Below are positions 54,444 to 62,701 of a DNA stretch of 64,000 nt, in pieces. Each line of letters begins with the position of its first letter. Within the stretch, counting starts at the first letter, position 1. This stretch comes from Streptomyces sp. NBC_01217 (lineage in GTDB: Bacteria; Actinomycetota; Actinomycetes; Streptomycetales; Streptomycetaceae). A program made the position numbers and the translations under genes. The DNA is taken from NCBI RefSeq assembly GCF_035994185.1, contig NZ_CP108538.1, positions 248,001 to 312,000 of the forward strand, read 5' to 3'. The notes beneath the pieces were generated by a model. The model was not told the origin of the DNA. It worked only from the letters and a program-made list of their open reading frames with translations, and made no database searches.

Positions 54444-55445
54444 TCAGCCCCAGCAGTTCTTCAGGCCGAAGCCGGTGTCCTCGGACTCGGTGCCCGTCTG
54501 CGCCTTGTCCGTGATGAGCTGGACACCGGTGTCGGTGTAGCCGGAGGCCTTCTTGTCGCCGTCCTTGGCGTACTCGGCGACCGCCTTGACGCCGTCGGCG
54601 GCCATCTTCAGCGGGTACTGCTGCGAGGTGGCGGCTATCTTGCCGTCCTTGACCGCCTGCACGCCGGTGCAGCCGCCGTCGATCGCGACGATCATGACGT
54701 CCTTCTCGCGGCCCTTGGCCTTGATGGCGGTGTAGGCGCCGAGCGCGGCGGGCTCGTTGATCGCGTACACGAGGTTGATGTCCGGTGCCTTCTGCAGGCA
54801 GTTCTCCATGGCGGTCTGGCCCTTGGCCTGGTCGCCGCCGGTGTCCTGGGAGCACACGATGGACGGGTCGGAGGCGCCGACGCCGAAGCCCTTGATGAAG
54901 CCGTCGTGCCGCTGGACGCCGACCGACACACCGGGTGCGAGGTCCAGCGTGGCGATCTTCACCGGCTTGCCGCCCATCGCGGCCTTGGCATAGGCGCCGA
55001 TCAGCTCGCCGGCCTTCACGTTGTCGGTGGCGAACAGCGCGTCGACGGCGCTCTGGGGCTCGGGCGGTGTGTCGAGGGCGATGACGAGCACGCCCTTGGC
55101 GCGGGCCTTCTGAATCGCGGGGACGATGGCCTTGGAGTCGTTGGGGGTGATGAGCACGCCCTTGACGCCGGAGGCGACCATGTTCTCCAGCGCGGTGACC
55201 TGGCTCGCGTTGTCCCCGTCGAACTTGCCTGCGGCGGTGGACAGTTCGACGTCCGAGCTCTTCGCGGCCTGCTCGGCTCCCTCCTTCATCTTCACGAAGT
55301 ACGGATTCGTGTCGGTCTTGGTGATCAGGCCGACCTTCACCTTGCCCCCGGACTGGGAGCCGCCGGAACCGGATCCGCACGCCGCCAGGGACAGGGCGAG
55401 GCCGACGGCTCCGATGGCGAGGACCGGGCGGGCTCTACGGGACAT
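54444..55445 (-). CDS. Sugar-binding lipoprotein of the ABC importer
   Basis: A 333-residue substrate-binding protein of the ribose/fructose (Peripla_BP_4) class. The lipobox LAAC lies at about residues 20-23 after a hydrophobic signal. The core begins VGLITKTDTNPYFVKMKEG and holds VLITPNDSKAI, ALDTPPEP and IDGGCTGVQAVKDG. It is the first gene of the operon. Tandem operators lie 78-107 bases upstream of its ATG. The ligand is probably fructose or a fructo-oligosaccharide, inferred from neighbours. Confidence 0.9.
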   Translation of the reverse strand: MSRRARPVLAIGAVGLALSLAACGSGSGGSQSGGKVKVGLITKTDTNPYFVKMKEGAEQAAKSSDVELSTAAGKFDGDNASQVTALENMVASGVKGVLITPNDSKAIVPAIQKARAKGVLVIALDTPPEPQSAVDALFATDNVKAGELIGAYAKAAMGGKPVKIATLDLAPGVSVGVQRHDGFIKGFGVGASDPSIVCSQDTGGDQAKGQTAMENCLQKAPDINLVYAINEPAALGAYTAIKAKGREKDVMIVAIDGGCTGVQAVKDGKIAATSQQYPLKMAADGVKAVAEYAKDGDKKASGYTDTGVQLITDKAQTGTESEDTGFGLKNCWG

Positions 55446-55522
55446 GTGCGACTCCTACGGGAAGCAGTGAGCGTGGACAGCCGAGTAGCGCTGAGGGGCG
55501 ACGGTACGCGTCCCCGAGGCAG

Positions 55523-55552
55523 TGCCATCGTTGACACATGTCATCGTTGACA
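55523..55552. promoter_or_regulatory. Tandem LacI-type operators upstream of the importer operon
   Basis: TGCCATCGTTGACA (55523-55536) and TGTCATCGTTGACA (55539-55552), 16 bases between centres. The second is a near-perfect palindrome (TGTCA-TCGT-TGACA). They lie in the divergent gap between the importer operon and the PfkB gene, and could control both. Confidence 0.82.
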
Positions 55553-55711
55553 CCGCATGCGGAGGATGATGGACTCCCCGTCCGGTGACGTCAATGCCCT
55601 GCACCGAAAGCAAGTTGGCAACACGACAAGCCGGACCTCGCCGTCCCGTCCGCCCGGCCCGCCCGGCGGACGCGGCCGCCGATCCCGCGTCCCGTCTGGA
55701 GGGTCCACCCC

Positions 55712-56725
55712 ATGCAGCCACCGCGTCAGGTCACCGTGCTGGGAGAGTGTGTCGCCGATGCCTTCGCCGACCCCGCGTCCATGCCCCCGCGCACCGGCCC
55801 GGACGGCACCTCCAGGGACGGCCGGGGCCTGTTCATGCGTGTCCTGCCGGGCGGTGGCCCCGCCAACACGGCTGTGGGCCTGGCCCGTCTCGGCACGCCG
55901 ACCCGGCTGCTCGCGCGGCTGTCCGGCGACGTCTTCGGCCGCCTGTTCCGCGCCCACCTGCTGGATTCAGGGGTCGATCTGTCGGACGCGACGGCCGCGG
56001 CCGAGTCCAGCACGCTCGCGGTCGCCGATGTCGGCGCCGCAGGACAGGCCTCGTACTCCTTCCACGCCGAGGGCACCGCGGACTGGCAGTGGACACGGGA
56101 GGAGCTGGCCCGGGCGGATCTGCGCGACTCGGCCTGCGTGCACTCCGGTTCGCTCGCGCTGGTCCGCGAACCGGGCGGCCCGCTGGTGGAGGAGCTGCTG
56201 ACCAGGGCGCGGCAGCACTCCACGGTCAGCGTCGACCCCAACATCAGGCCGGCGCTGGTCGACCCGGCGCTCTACCGCGACCGGCTGCCCGGCTGGTGCG
56301 CGGTGGCGGACATCCTGCGATTGAGCGAGGACGACCTCGACGCGGTGGCCCCGGGCATCCCGGCGGAAGCGGCCTGCGACGGCTTCCACGCGGCGGGCGC
56401 GCGGCTGGTCGTGGTCACCCGCGGCGCGCACGGCGCGCTCGCCTCGCTCGACGGCCGGCGGATCTCCGTGCCCGGCGTGCCCACACGGGTGGTCGACACC
56501 GTCGGCGCCGGGGACGCCTTCACCGCAGGCCTTCTGCACCACCTCGGCGGGCGCGGCCTGCTGGGCGGCCGGCTCGAGCATCTGGAGCCGGCCGACGTCG
56601 CGGCTGCCTGTGCGTACGCGGTCCGCGTGGCGGCGCTGACCTGCGCCGTCGCCGGCCCCAACCCGCCGTGGGCGCACCAGATGGAACCGGAGCACACCGA
56701 CTCGCGCGCACAGGGCCGTTCATGA
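55712..56725 (+). CDS. PfkB-family sugar kinase (fructokinase-like)
   Basis: A 337-residue kinase. The N-terminal PfkB signature is GGGPANTAVGLARLGTPT near residues 47-64, and the ATP-site/catalytic motif is DTVGAGDAFTAGLL near 260-273, with the base Asp in GAGDA. GGAGGG stands well before the ATG. Given the importer and the fructan-cleaving enzyme, it most likely phosphorylates fructose. No phosphofructokinase-specific features were judged. Confidence 0.88.
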   Translation: MQPPRQVTVLGECVADAFADPASMPPRTGPDGTSRDGRGLFMRVLPGGGPANTAVGLARLGTPTRLLARLSGDVFGRLFRAHLLDSGVDLSDATAAAESSTLAVADVGAAGQASYSFHAEGTADWQWTREELARADLRDSACVHSGSLALVREPGGPLVEELLTRARQHSTVSVDPNIRPALVDPALYRDRLPGWCAVADILRLSEDDLDAVAPGIPAEAACDGFHAAGARLVVVTRGAHGALASLDGRRISVPGVPTRVVDTVGAGDAFTAGLLHHLGGRGLLGGRLEHLEPADVAAACAYAVRVAALTCAVAGPNPPWAHQMEPEHTDSRAQGRS

Positions 56726-56797
56726 CGAGCCGGGGCCGATCCCGTCCGGAGCGTTGACGGGTTCCCGGCGGGGGCCCATCATCTGACATCGATCGGG

Positions 56798-56827
56798 TGT
56801 CAGCGATGACATATGTCAACGATGACA
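56798..56827. promoter_or_regulatory. Tandem LacI-type operators upstream of the GH32 gene
   Basis: TGTCAGCGATGACA (56798-56811) and TGTCAACGATGACA (56814-56827), again 16 bases between centres. They are the reverse-orientation form of the sites at 55523-55552. The second ends 32 bases before the GH32 ATG. Confidence 0.85.
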
Positions 56828-56859
56828 TGTATCCGTCTTCGTGCAGAGAGTGGGTTCAC

Positions 56860-59274
56860 ATGCGCCGAAGAGTCCGGGCGCTGTTCGTCGCCCTGATCGC
56901 GTGCCTGGCCGCATTGCTGCCGGGCACTCCCGCAGTCGCCGGGACCGTCTGGGACTATCCCGAATTCCCGTATCCGCCGACCACGTACAGCGAGCCCTTC
57001 CGCGGCCAGTTCCACTTCAGTTCGCAGTCGGGCTGGATGAACGACCCCAACGGCCTGGTGTACGCGAACGGGCTCTACCACTTCTTCTACCAGCACAACC
57101 CGCACGGCCTGGCCTGGGACACCATGCACTGGGGCCACGCCACCAGCCCCGACCTGGTGCACTGGACACAGAAGCCGATCGCGCTGGAGCCGGGCGTGCA
57201 CCCCGGCACGCTGTTCTCCGGTGGCGGCGTCGTCGACAAGGACAACACCTCCGGGCTGAAGACCGGCTCCCTCGACCCGATCGTGGTGTTCGCCAACACC
57301 GACGGCGTCAGCGTGTACTACAGCAACGACAACGGCCAGACCTTCCAGGCCTACGACAAGGGCCGCAAGCAGATCGACATCCCGAACGAGAGCCGCGACC
57401 CCAAGGTGTTCTGGGACGCGGCGCGCCACCGCTGGGCCATGGTCGTCTGGTCCAGCCAGGGCGGCAACGGCGTGAACATCTACACCTCGCCGAACCTCCT
57501 GGACTGGACCCTCGCCAGCCGCTACCAGGCGCCCTGGCTCTTCGAGTGCCCCGACATGTACCCGCTGCCCCTGGACGGCAAGGCCGGCCAGCAGCGATGG
57601 GTCCTGACCTCCGCCTCCAGCCAGTACGTCGTCGGCTCCTTCGACGGCACGACCTTCCGCACCGACTGGACCGGCCCGCAGCAGATGGACCTGGGCACCA
57701 CATACGCGGGCGGCACCTTCTACGCCGCGCAGACGTTCACCAACACCCCCGACGGCCGTACGGTGCAGATGGCCTGGCAGGGCGGCAACCGCGGCAGCAC
57801 CTGGACCGGCAACGCGACCTTCCCGGCGACGCTCGCCCTGGTCAGCACCCCGGACGGGCCGCGGATCACCCGCACACCGGTCGCCGAACTCGCCTCGCTG
57901 GCCTCGGAGACCAAGAGCTGGAAGAGCCAGACGATCAACGCGGACAAGGGCGGCAACCTCTTCGAAGCCATCAAGGCCGACACGTACGAGATCACCGCCC
58001 AGTTCGACGTGCAGGGCGCGAGCGCGGCGCAGTTCGGTTTCGACCTGCATGCCCGTTCCGACGGCACCGCCGACCGCAGAGTCGTCTACGACACGAAGGC
58101 ACAGACCCTTCAGGGCAAGCCGCTCAAGCCGAGGAACGGCAAGGTCACGATGCGACTCCTGGTGGACCGGGGCCAGTTGGAGACATTCGCCGACGGCGGA
58201 CGGTACTCCCTCTCCGACAACGTCGACTTCGACTCCGCGGCGGACAGCCAGGGCATCCGGCTCTTCGCCATCGGCGGCAGGGTGAAGCTCGACAGCGCGA
58301 CCTTCACCCGCCTCAACACCAGCTGGGGAACGGCCCAGTCCACCCTGTCGAGCAACCTGAAGGGCCCCTGGCATGCCGCAGGCGGCTCCTGGAGCGACGT
58401 CAGCGGCGGCAAGCGCGTGTCCACCGGTGGCGACGGCTTCTACATGAGCGCGAGCAGCGGCGGTGACGCCGTCTATCAGGGCGACATCACTCTGGACACC
58501 GCGCACGCCGGCGGCCTGACCTTCCGCGCGAACGCCTCGGGTGCCGGCTACACGGCCAATATCGACACCAGCGGCGTGGTCAAACTCTGGCGCCCCGGCA
58601 AGGACATCGCCGTCCGCTCGACCCCCATCACCACCGGCCGCACCTACCACTTGAAGGTGCAGACGGACGGCCCCCGCATCCGGGTCTGGCTCGACAACGG
58701 CACCGACCCGGTCATCGACGCCACCGACAGCACCTACGCCGGCGGCCTGTTCGGCGTGAACGCATTCAACGGCACGGCGACGGTGCAGAACCTGAACACC
58801 GGGGCGGCCGGCTTCTCGGCGTTCCCGGCCGGGAGGTGGACACCGCGCGGCGGCACCTGGACGGTCACTCCGACCGGGCTGCACGGAAACTCCGCGCAGG
58901 ACGGCTTCTACCTCAGCGACCGCACGGGCGAGGACTTCACCTACGAGGGCGACCTGTCGGTCACCAACGGCACCGCAACCGGCCTCACCTTCCGGGCCGG
59001 CACCGACGGCGCCGGCTACACGGCGAACATCGACACCGGCGGCGTGGTCAAACTCTGGCGCCCGGGACGGGACATCGCGGCGTATGCCGCGCCGGTCATC
59101 GAGGGCCGCACCTACCACCTGAAGGTACGGACCGACGGCTCCCGCATCCGGGTCTGGTTCGCGGGAAGCGCCGACCCCGTCATCGACGCGACCGACGACG
59201 CCTACACCAGCGGCCTGTTCGGCGTGAACAGCTTCGCGGCGAACACCCTCGCGCAGAACCTCACCGTCGGCTGA
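56860..59274 (+). CDS. Secreted GH32 fructan hydrolase (levanase/inulinase type) with two LamG-like domains
   Basis: An 804-residue exoenzyme. The signal peptide is RRVRALFVALIACLAALL, cleaved near AVAG. The five-bladed GH32 core has the nucleophile in WMNDPNG (59-65, Asp62), the transition-state Asp in RDP (179-181) and the acid/base Glu229 in ECPD. A beta-sandwich module follows to about 490. Two C-terminal repeats of about 150 residues share GAGYTANIDT and GVVKLWRPG and resemble concanavalin-like sugar-binding domains. Start ATG 56860 is the last before the signal peptide; the upstream in-frame ATG is inside the operator. It probably releases fructose from levan or inulin. Confidence 0.9.
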   Translation: MRRRVRALFVALIACLAALLPGTPAVAGTVWDYPEFPYPPTTYSEPFRGQFHFSSQSGWMNDPNGLVYANGLYHFFYQHNPHGLAWDTMHWGHATSPDLVHWTQKPIALEPGVHPGTLFSGGGVVDKDNTSGLKTGSLDPIVVFANTDGVSVYYSNDNGQTFQAYDKGRKQIDIPNESRDPKVFWDAARHRWAMVVWSSQGGNGVNIYTSPNLLDWTLASRYQAPWLFECPDMYPLPLDGKAGQQRWVLTSASSQYVVGSFDGTTFRTDWTGPQQMDLGTTYAGGTFYAAQTFTNTPDGRTVQMAWQGGNRGSTWTGNATFPATLALVSTPDGPRITRTPVAELASLASETKSWKSQTINADKGGNLFEAIKADTYEITAQFDVQGASAAQFGFDLHARSDGTADRRVVYDTKAQTLQGKPLKPRNGKVTMRLLVDRGQLETFADGGRYSLSDNVDFDSAADSQGIRLFAIGGRVKLDSATFTRLNTSWGTAQSTLSSNLKGPWHAAGGSWSDVSGGKRVSTGGDGFYMSASSGGDAVYQGDITLDTAHAGGLTFRANASGAGYTANIDTSGVVKLWRPGKDIAVRSTPITTGRTYHLKVQTDGPRIRVWLDNGTDPVIDATDSTYAGGLFGVNAFNGTATVQNLNTGAAGFSAFPAGRWTPRGGTWTVTPTGLHGNSAQDGFYLSDRTGEDFTYEGDLSVTNGTATGLTFRAGTDGAGYTANIDTGGVVKLWRPGRDIAAYAAPVIEGRTYHLKVRTDGSRIRVWFAGSADPVIDATDDAYTSGLFGVNSFAANTLAQNLTVG

Positions 59275-59528
59275 CCCGGCAAACCCCCCGGAAACCGACA
59301 CCCCCCACAGGCCCGGAAGACCGCCACCACAACCACAGACACACCTCCTGTCCAGTTCTCGGACAGTGCCACGCGCGGTACGCCGGTCGGTCGGTGGCAA
59401 TGGGCAGGTCGTAGCCACCGCGGTCATCCTCGGCGGCGTGTCCTGGCGCTGGGCCTCCACGGTGGTTGAGGCGTGTGGGCAGTGGAACCAGCCCCCCCGT
59501 GCGTTCCTGCGCGTGAGGGGCTGGCACC

Positions 59529-60173
59529 ATGCCGGATATGACCTCCCGGCCCGGATTTCGGCTCGCGCGATCCGCGATTTTCGCGGCGGTGTGCGTGGTG
59601 ACGACGGCGCTGGGGCACTCCATGATGTCCGGCGTCGCCCCGCCGACGTGGGCGGTGGCGTGCGCGCTCGCCGCGGCGACGGGAGGCGCGTGGTGGCTGA
59701 CCGGTCGGGAGCGTGGAGCGTCGGCCGTGACCGGATCGACGGTCGCCACGCAGCTCGTCCTCCACACCTGTTTCAGCCTGCTTCAGGCGCCGACCGCCAT
59801 GGGGTCCATGCATGGGATGGAAGGCCCACACGGCATGGCGGGCATGGAGAGCGCGCATCACGCGATGCCCATGTCCGCCGCCTCGTCCTGGCACGGCTGG
59901 AATACCGGGATGGTGCTGGCGCATGCGCTGGCCGCTTTGGTGTGCGGGCTGTGGCTGTGGCGCGGCGAGGTGGCGGCGTTCCGGCTCGGCCGCGCCCTGG
60001 CGGCCTTCGTCTTCGCACCGCTGTGCCGCGCCTGCCTGGTCCTGGCCCGCAGCGTGCCCCGTCTGCCGCCGGACCGGGTCGTCACCGCCCCGCGGACGCG
60101 GCGGCTGCGCAGGTCTCCACTGCTCCACGTCGTCTCGCGCAGGGGCCCACCGGCCCCTCCGGTCTGCTGCTGA
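59529..60173 (+). CDS. Met/His-rich membrane protein, putative copper-related
   Basis: A 214-residue protein with about four membrane spans. Between spans two and three is the loop MGSMHGMEGPHGMAGMES with further AHHAMPMS, very rich in Met and His, as in periplasmic copper-binding proteins. GAGGGG lies eight bases before ATG 59529. It lies upstream of an ECF sigma gene and near copC, a PCu(A)C chaperone and a DyP peroxidase, so a role in copper handling is a fair inference. No named family was recognised. Confidence 0.75.
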   Translation: MPDMTSRPGFRLARSAIFAAVCVVTTALGHSMMSGVAPPTWAVACALAAATGGAWWLTGRERGASAVTGSTVATQLVLHTCFSLLQAPTAMGSMHGMEGPHGMAGMESAHHAMPMSAASSWHGWNTGMVLAHALAALVCGLWLWRGEVAAFRLGRALAAFVFAPLCRACLVLARSVPRLPPDRVVTAPRTRRLRRSPLLHVVSRRGPPAPPVCC

Positions 60174-60333
60174 CCGCCCGTCCCGCGGTCCTCACGGTTG
60201 CCTCGGTGACGGGCGGAGTACCGGCGCGCCGGTGACGCGTCATCTCACCTGTGCGTCGGCCCATGGCCCTGCGGTACCCCGGGCCTGCGGGCCTGAAGGT
60301 GTGCCGCTCACCACGCATCCGTAAGGACCTGTG

Positions 60334-60984
60334 ATGACCCCTGCACCGATACTCACCCCTGCACTCAAACGGGCCTCGCTCCTGGGCGCCGTTGTGCGCG
60401 ACGACCAGCAGATCACCCAATGGGCGCTGGCTGCCCGAGGCGGCGACCGGGAGGCGACCGAACAGTTCGTGCGTGCCACGCACGGCGATGTCTGGCGCTT
60501 CGTGGCCCACCTCTGCGCCGACGTGCAAGGTGCCGACGACCTCGCCCAGGAGACGTACCTGCGGGCGCTGGCCGGACTGCCGCGCTTCGCGGGCCGCTCG
60601 TACGCGCGTACCTGGCTGCTGTCGATCGCCCGCCGTGTGGTGGTCGACCGTCACCGTTCGGCGGCGGCCCGTCCCCGGGTCGCCGACGCCGCGGACTGGC
60701 AGGTGTCGGCCGAACGGGCGCAGCGCGCCCAGCAGACGGGACTGCCCGGCTTCGATGACGGAGTCGCGCTGCTCGACCTGCTCGGAGCGCTGGACGCCCC
60801 GCGCCGCGAGGCGTTCGTCCTCACTCAGATGATGGGCCTGCCCTACGCGGAGGCCGCGAAGCTGGCGGACTGTCCCATCGGCACTGTCCGCTCCCGAGTG
60901 GCGCGGGCCCGCGAGGAGATGGCCGGGCTGCTGCGGGCGGCGGAGGCCGCCGGTGAGCCCGGGCCGGTGACGGCCACCGCGTAG
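60334..60984 (+). CDS. ECF sigma factor of the copper/peroxidase locus
   Basis: A 216-residue ECF-type sigma factor. Region 2 includes DVQGADDLAQETYLRALAG and RTWLLSIARRVVVDRHR. Region 4 shows APRREAFVLTQMMGLPYAE and CPIGTVRSRVARAREEM. No anti-sigma gene is adjacent. ATG 60334 is taken because AAGGA stands six bases upstream; GTG 60331 is also possible. It may read the GGGAAC-N17-CGAC elements in the copC/PCu(A)C gap. Confidence 0.87.
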   Translation: MTPAPILTPALKRASLLGAVVRDDQQITQWALAARGGDREATEQFVRATHGDVWRFVAHLCADVQGADDLAQETYLRALAGLPRFAGRSYARTWLLSIARRVVVDRHRSAAARPRVADAADWQVSAERAQRAQQTGLPGFDDGVALLDLLGALDAPRREAFVLTQMMGLPYAEAAKLADCPIGTVRSRVARAREEMAGLLRAAEAAGEPGPVTATA

Positions 60985-61296
60985 GCGGGGCGGTCGCACG
61001 TCGAGCGGCCCCGGGCAGAATCCGGACGCCGTTTGCGGTTCCCTCCCTTGGGCGGGAACCGCAAGCGGCACGGTTCGCGTAGGGCCGCAAGCAGATGGGA
61101 CACGGTGCGGTTACACCCCGGTGTCTGTCCCAACGCATGGCGTCGTCGGCCCGAAAGGCGCCCCGCGCGGCATCCGGCGCCTGTGATCTCATGAGGCTGG
61201 GGCGCGTCCCCCCGGAGGGGCCGGGGGAAGCCCCCTCCCAAGCCGCAGGTGCGCGTCGGCATCGCGCGGCGAGCGGATGTGCCGGGCAGTCCCTGC
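60985..61296. other. Convergent gap between the sigma factor and copC genes
   Basis: 312 bases with the 3' ends of two convergent genes. It contains the hairpin at 61033-61064 and a second G/C-rich inverted repeat near 61210-61240. No gene is supported. Confidence 0.45.
61033..61064 (+). terminator. Hairpin terminator after the ECF sigma gene
   Basis: ttgcggttccc (61033-61043) and gggaaccgcaa (61054-61064), perfect 11-bp stem with a 10-base loop. Confidence 0.7.
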
Positions 61297-61959
61297 CTAC
61301 GGGCGACGCGACGGGCGGACGGACGGGAAGAGGACGACGCCCAGCAGGACCACGACCGCCAGCAGCGCCACGCCTGCCGCCGCCAGCCACAGATCCGACC
61401 ACGACCTGTTGTCGGCATCCCCCGCGTGGGGCGACGCCGTGGGCGGCTCCGCGGACGCCACTCCGCTCGCCGTCCCACCCGCGGCATTCGCCCGCGAGGA
61501 CGGCGCCGGGGACACGGTGCGTGCTGCCGGGTCCGCGTTGGTGAAGGTGTAACGGCCCTGGAGCGGGGCCCCGTCGGCCGCGACGGTGCGCCAGGTGACG
61601 ACGATCTCGCCGGCGGGGAGCGCCGTGACCCTCTGCCGTACGTCATTGTTCAGCGCGCTCGGCGCGCCGTCGTGGCAGGGCACGCCGTCCGGGCCGGACA
61701 CCGTGATGGTGGTGAACTGCAGCTTGACCGGCCCGTCGAAGCTCAGTGTGACCGAAGCCGGGGACTCGGACACCACCGACCCGGCGGCCGGACCGGAACC
61801 CACCAGCCGTGCGTGCGCCCACGCCGGCGACGCCGCCGCAGCGACCAGCAGCATCGCGAGCAGCGTCGATACCGCTGCCACGAACAGCACGGACGGCACG
61901 CCCCCGGCGGACACGGCCGGCCTGACGGGCGGGAGCGGGCAGTTGCTTCGGTGCTTCAC
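61297..61959 (-). CDS. copC: CopC-domain copper-binding membrane-anchored protein
   Basis: A 220-residue protein. A long signal peptide ends AWA, so the mature protein starts with His (HARLVGSGPAAGSVV), which is the N-terminal copper-brace His of CopC. SVTLSFDGPVKL and VVTWRTVAADGAPLQGRYTF are the usual CopC blocks; the His-x-His of that last block is replaced (AADGAP). A C-terminal span (LWLAAAGVALLAVVVLLGVV) anchors it. Start at GTG 61959. It diverges from the PCu(A)C gene. Confidence 0.88.
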   Translation of the reverse strand: MKHRSNCPLPPVRPAVSAGGVPSVLFVAAVSTLLAMLLVAAAASPAWAHARLVGSGPAAGSVVSESPASVTLSFDGPVKLQFTTITVSGPDGVPCHDGAPSALNNDVRQRVTALPAGEIVVTWRTVAADGAPLQGRYTFTNADPAARTVSPAPSSRANAAGGTASGVASAEPPTASPHAGDADNRSWSDLWLAAAGVALLAVVVLLGVVLFPSVRPSRRP

Positions 61960-61971
61960 ATACCAGTACGT

Positions 61972-62045
61972 CGGATCCGGCACCCGGAAAGTTCCCGGAA
62001 ACAATTCTGTGCGGGCCCGGGAACTTCCCGCCGATGCGCCACGAC
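61972..62045. promoter_or_regulatory. Paired divergent ECF-like promoters GGGAAC-N17-CGAC
   Basis: Plus strand: GGGAAC (62019-62024), 17 bases, CGAC (62042-62045). Minus strand: GGGAAC (61997-61992), 17 bases with the same TT start, then CGAC (about 61974-61971). A GGAAC -35 element is usual for ECF sigma factors. The two -35 parts also form an inverted repeat (agttcccgg and ccgggaact). Confidence 0.6.
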
Positions 62046-62098
62046 TACCTCTGCGACTCCCCGAACCACGGATCGCCAAGCCGGAGGACCGACGAATC

Positions 62099-62692
62099 AT
62101 GCGCACCACCACAACGACGTCCATACCCTGGGGATCCCGCCGCCTGCGTGCCCTCGCCGCCGCCTCGGCAGCCGCTGCGCTGGGAATGATCACCCTTGCC
62201 GGCTGCAGCACGGACAGCCCCTCCCCGTCGGGCGCAGCCGGCTCCGCAACGGCGAGCCCCGGCAAGGTGGCCGCCACCGCGGCGCCGGTCACCATGAGGG
62301 ACCCGTGGGTGAAGGTCGCCGAGTCCGGAATGGCGGGGGCGTTCGGAACGCTGGTCAACAGCACCGGCGCCGACATCACCGTCGTGTCCGCCACCTCGGG
62401 CTCCTCCGAGAAGATGGAACTTCACGAGGTCGCCGACGTGGACGGCAAGACGCTGATGCGCCCCAAGGAGGGAGGGTTCGTCATCCCGGCCAAGGGCAGC
62501 CACACACTCGAGCCGGGCAGCGACCATCTGATGCTGATGGGCCTCACCAGGGCCATGAAGCCGGGTGATGAGATCCCCGTCACCCTGGCCTTCAAGGACG
62601 GGCGGACGCTGAAGTTCACCGCCGTCGCCAAGGAGTTCGCGGGCGGCAAGGAGAACTACGACTCCGGCACGTCCGACATGAAGAAGGACTGA
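62099..62692 (+). CDS. PCu(A)C copper chaperone lipoprotein (ECuC-like)
   Basis: A 197-residue lipoprotein with lipobox LAGC near residue 36. The PCu(A)C domain covers about 62-185. Cu(I) ligands are placed as expected: Met and His in KMELHEV, Met in KTLMRP, and His and Met in DHLMLMG. GGAGGACC precedes the ATG. It delivers copper outside the membrane to targets such as oxidases, and is followed after 9 bases by the DyP peroxidase gene. Confidence 0.9.
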   Translation: MRTTTTTSIPWGSRRLRALAAASAAAALGMITLAGCSTDSPSPSGAAGSATASPGKVAATAAPVTMRDPWVKVAESGMAGAFGTLVNSTGADITVVSATSGSSEKMELHEVADVDGKTLMRPKEGGFVIPAKGSHTLEPGSDHLMLMGLTRAMKPGDEIPVTLAFKDGRTLKFTAVAKEFAGGKENYDSGTSDMKKD

Positions 62693-62701
62693 CCACCCGC
62701 C

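Noticed and set aside
56800..59460. 886-codon minus-strand frame opposite the GH32 gene
   Set aside because: Shadow frame. The plus strand has clear GH32 catalytic motifs and a signal peptide, while the minus frame has no recognisable domain.
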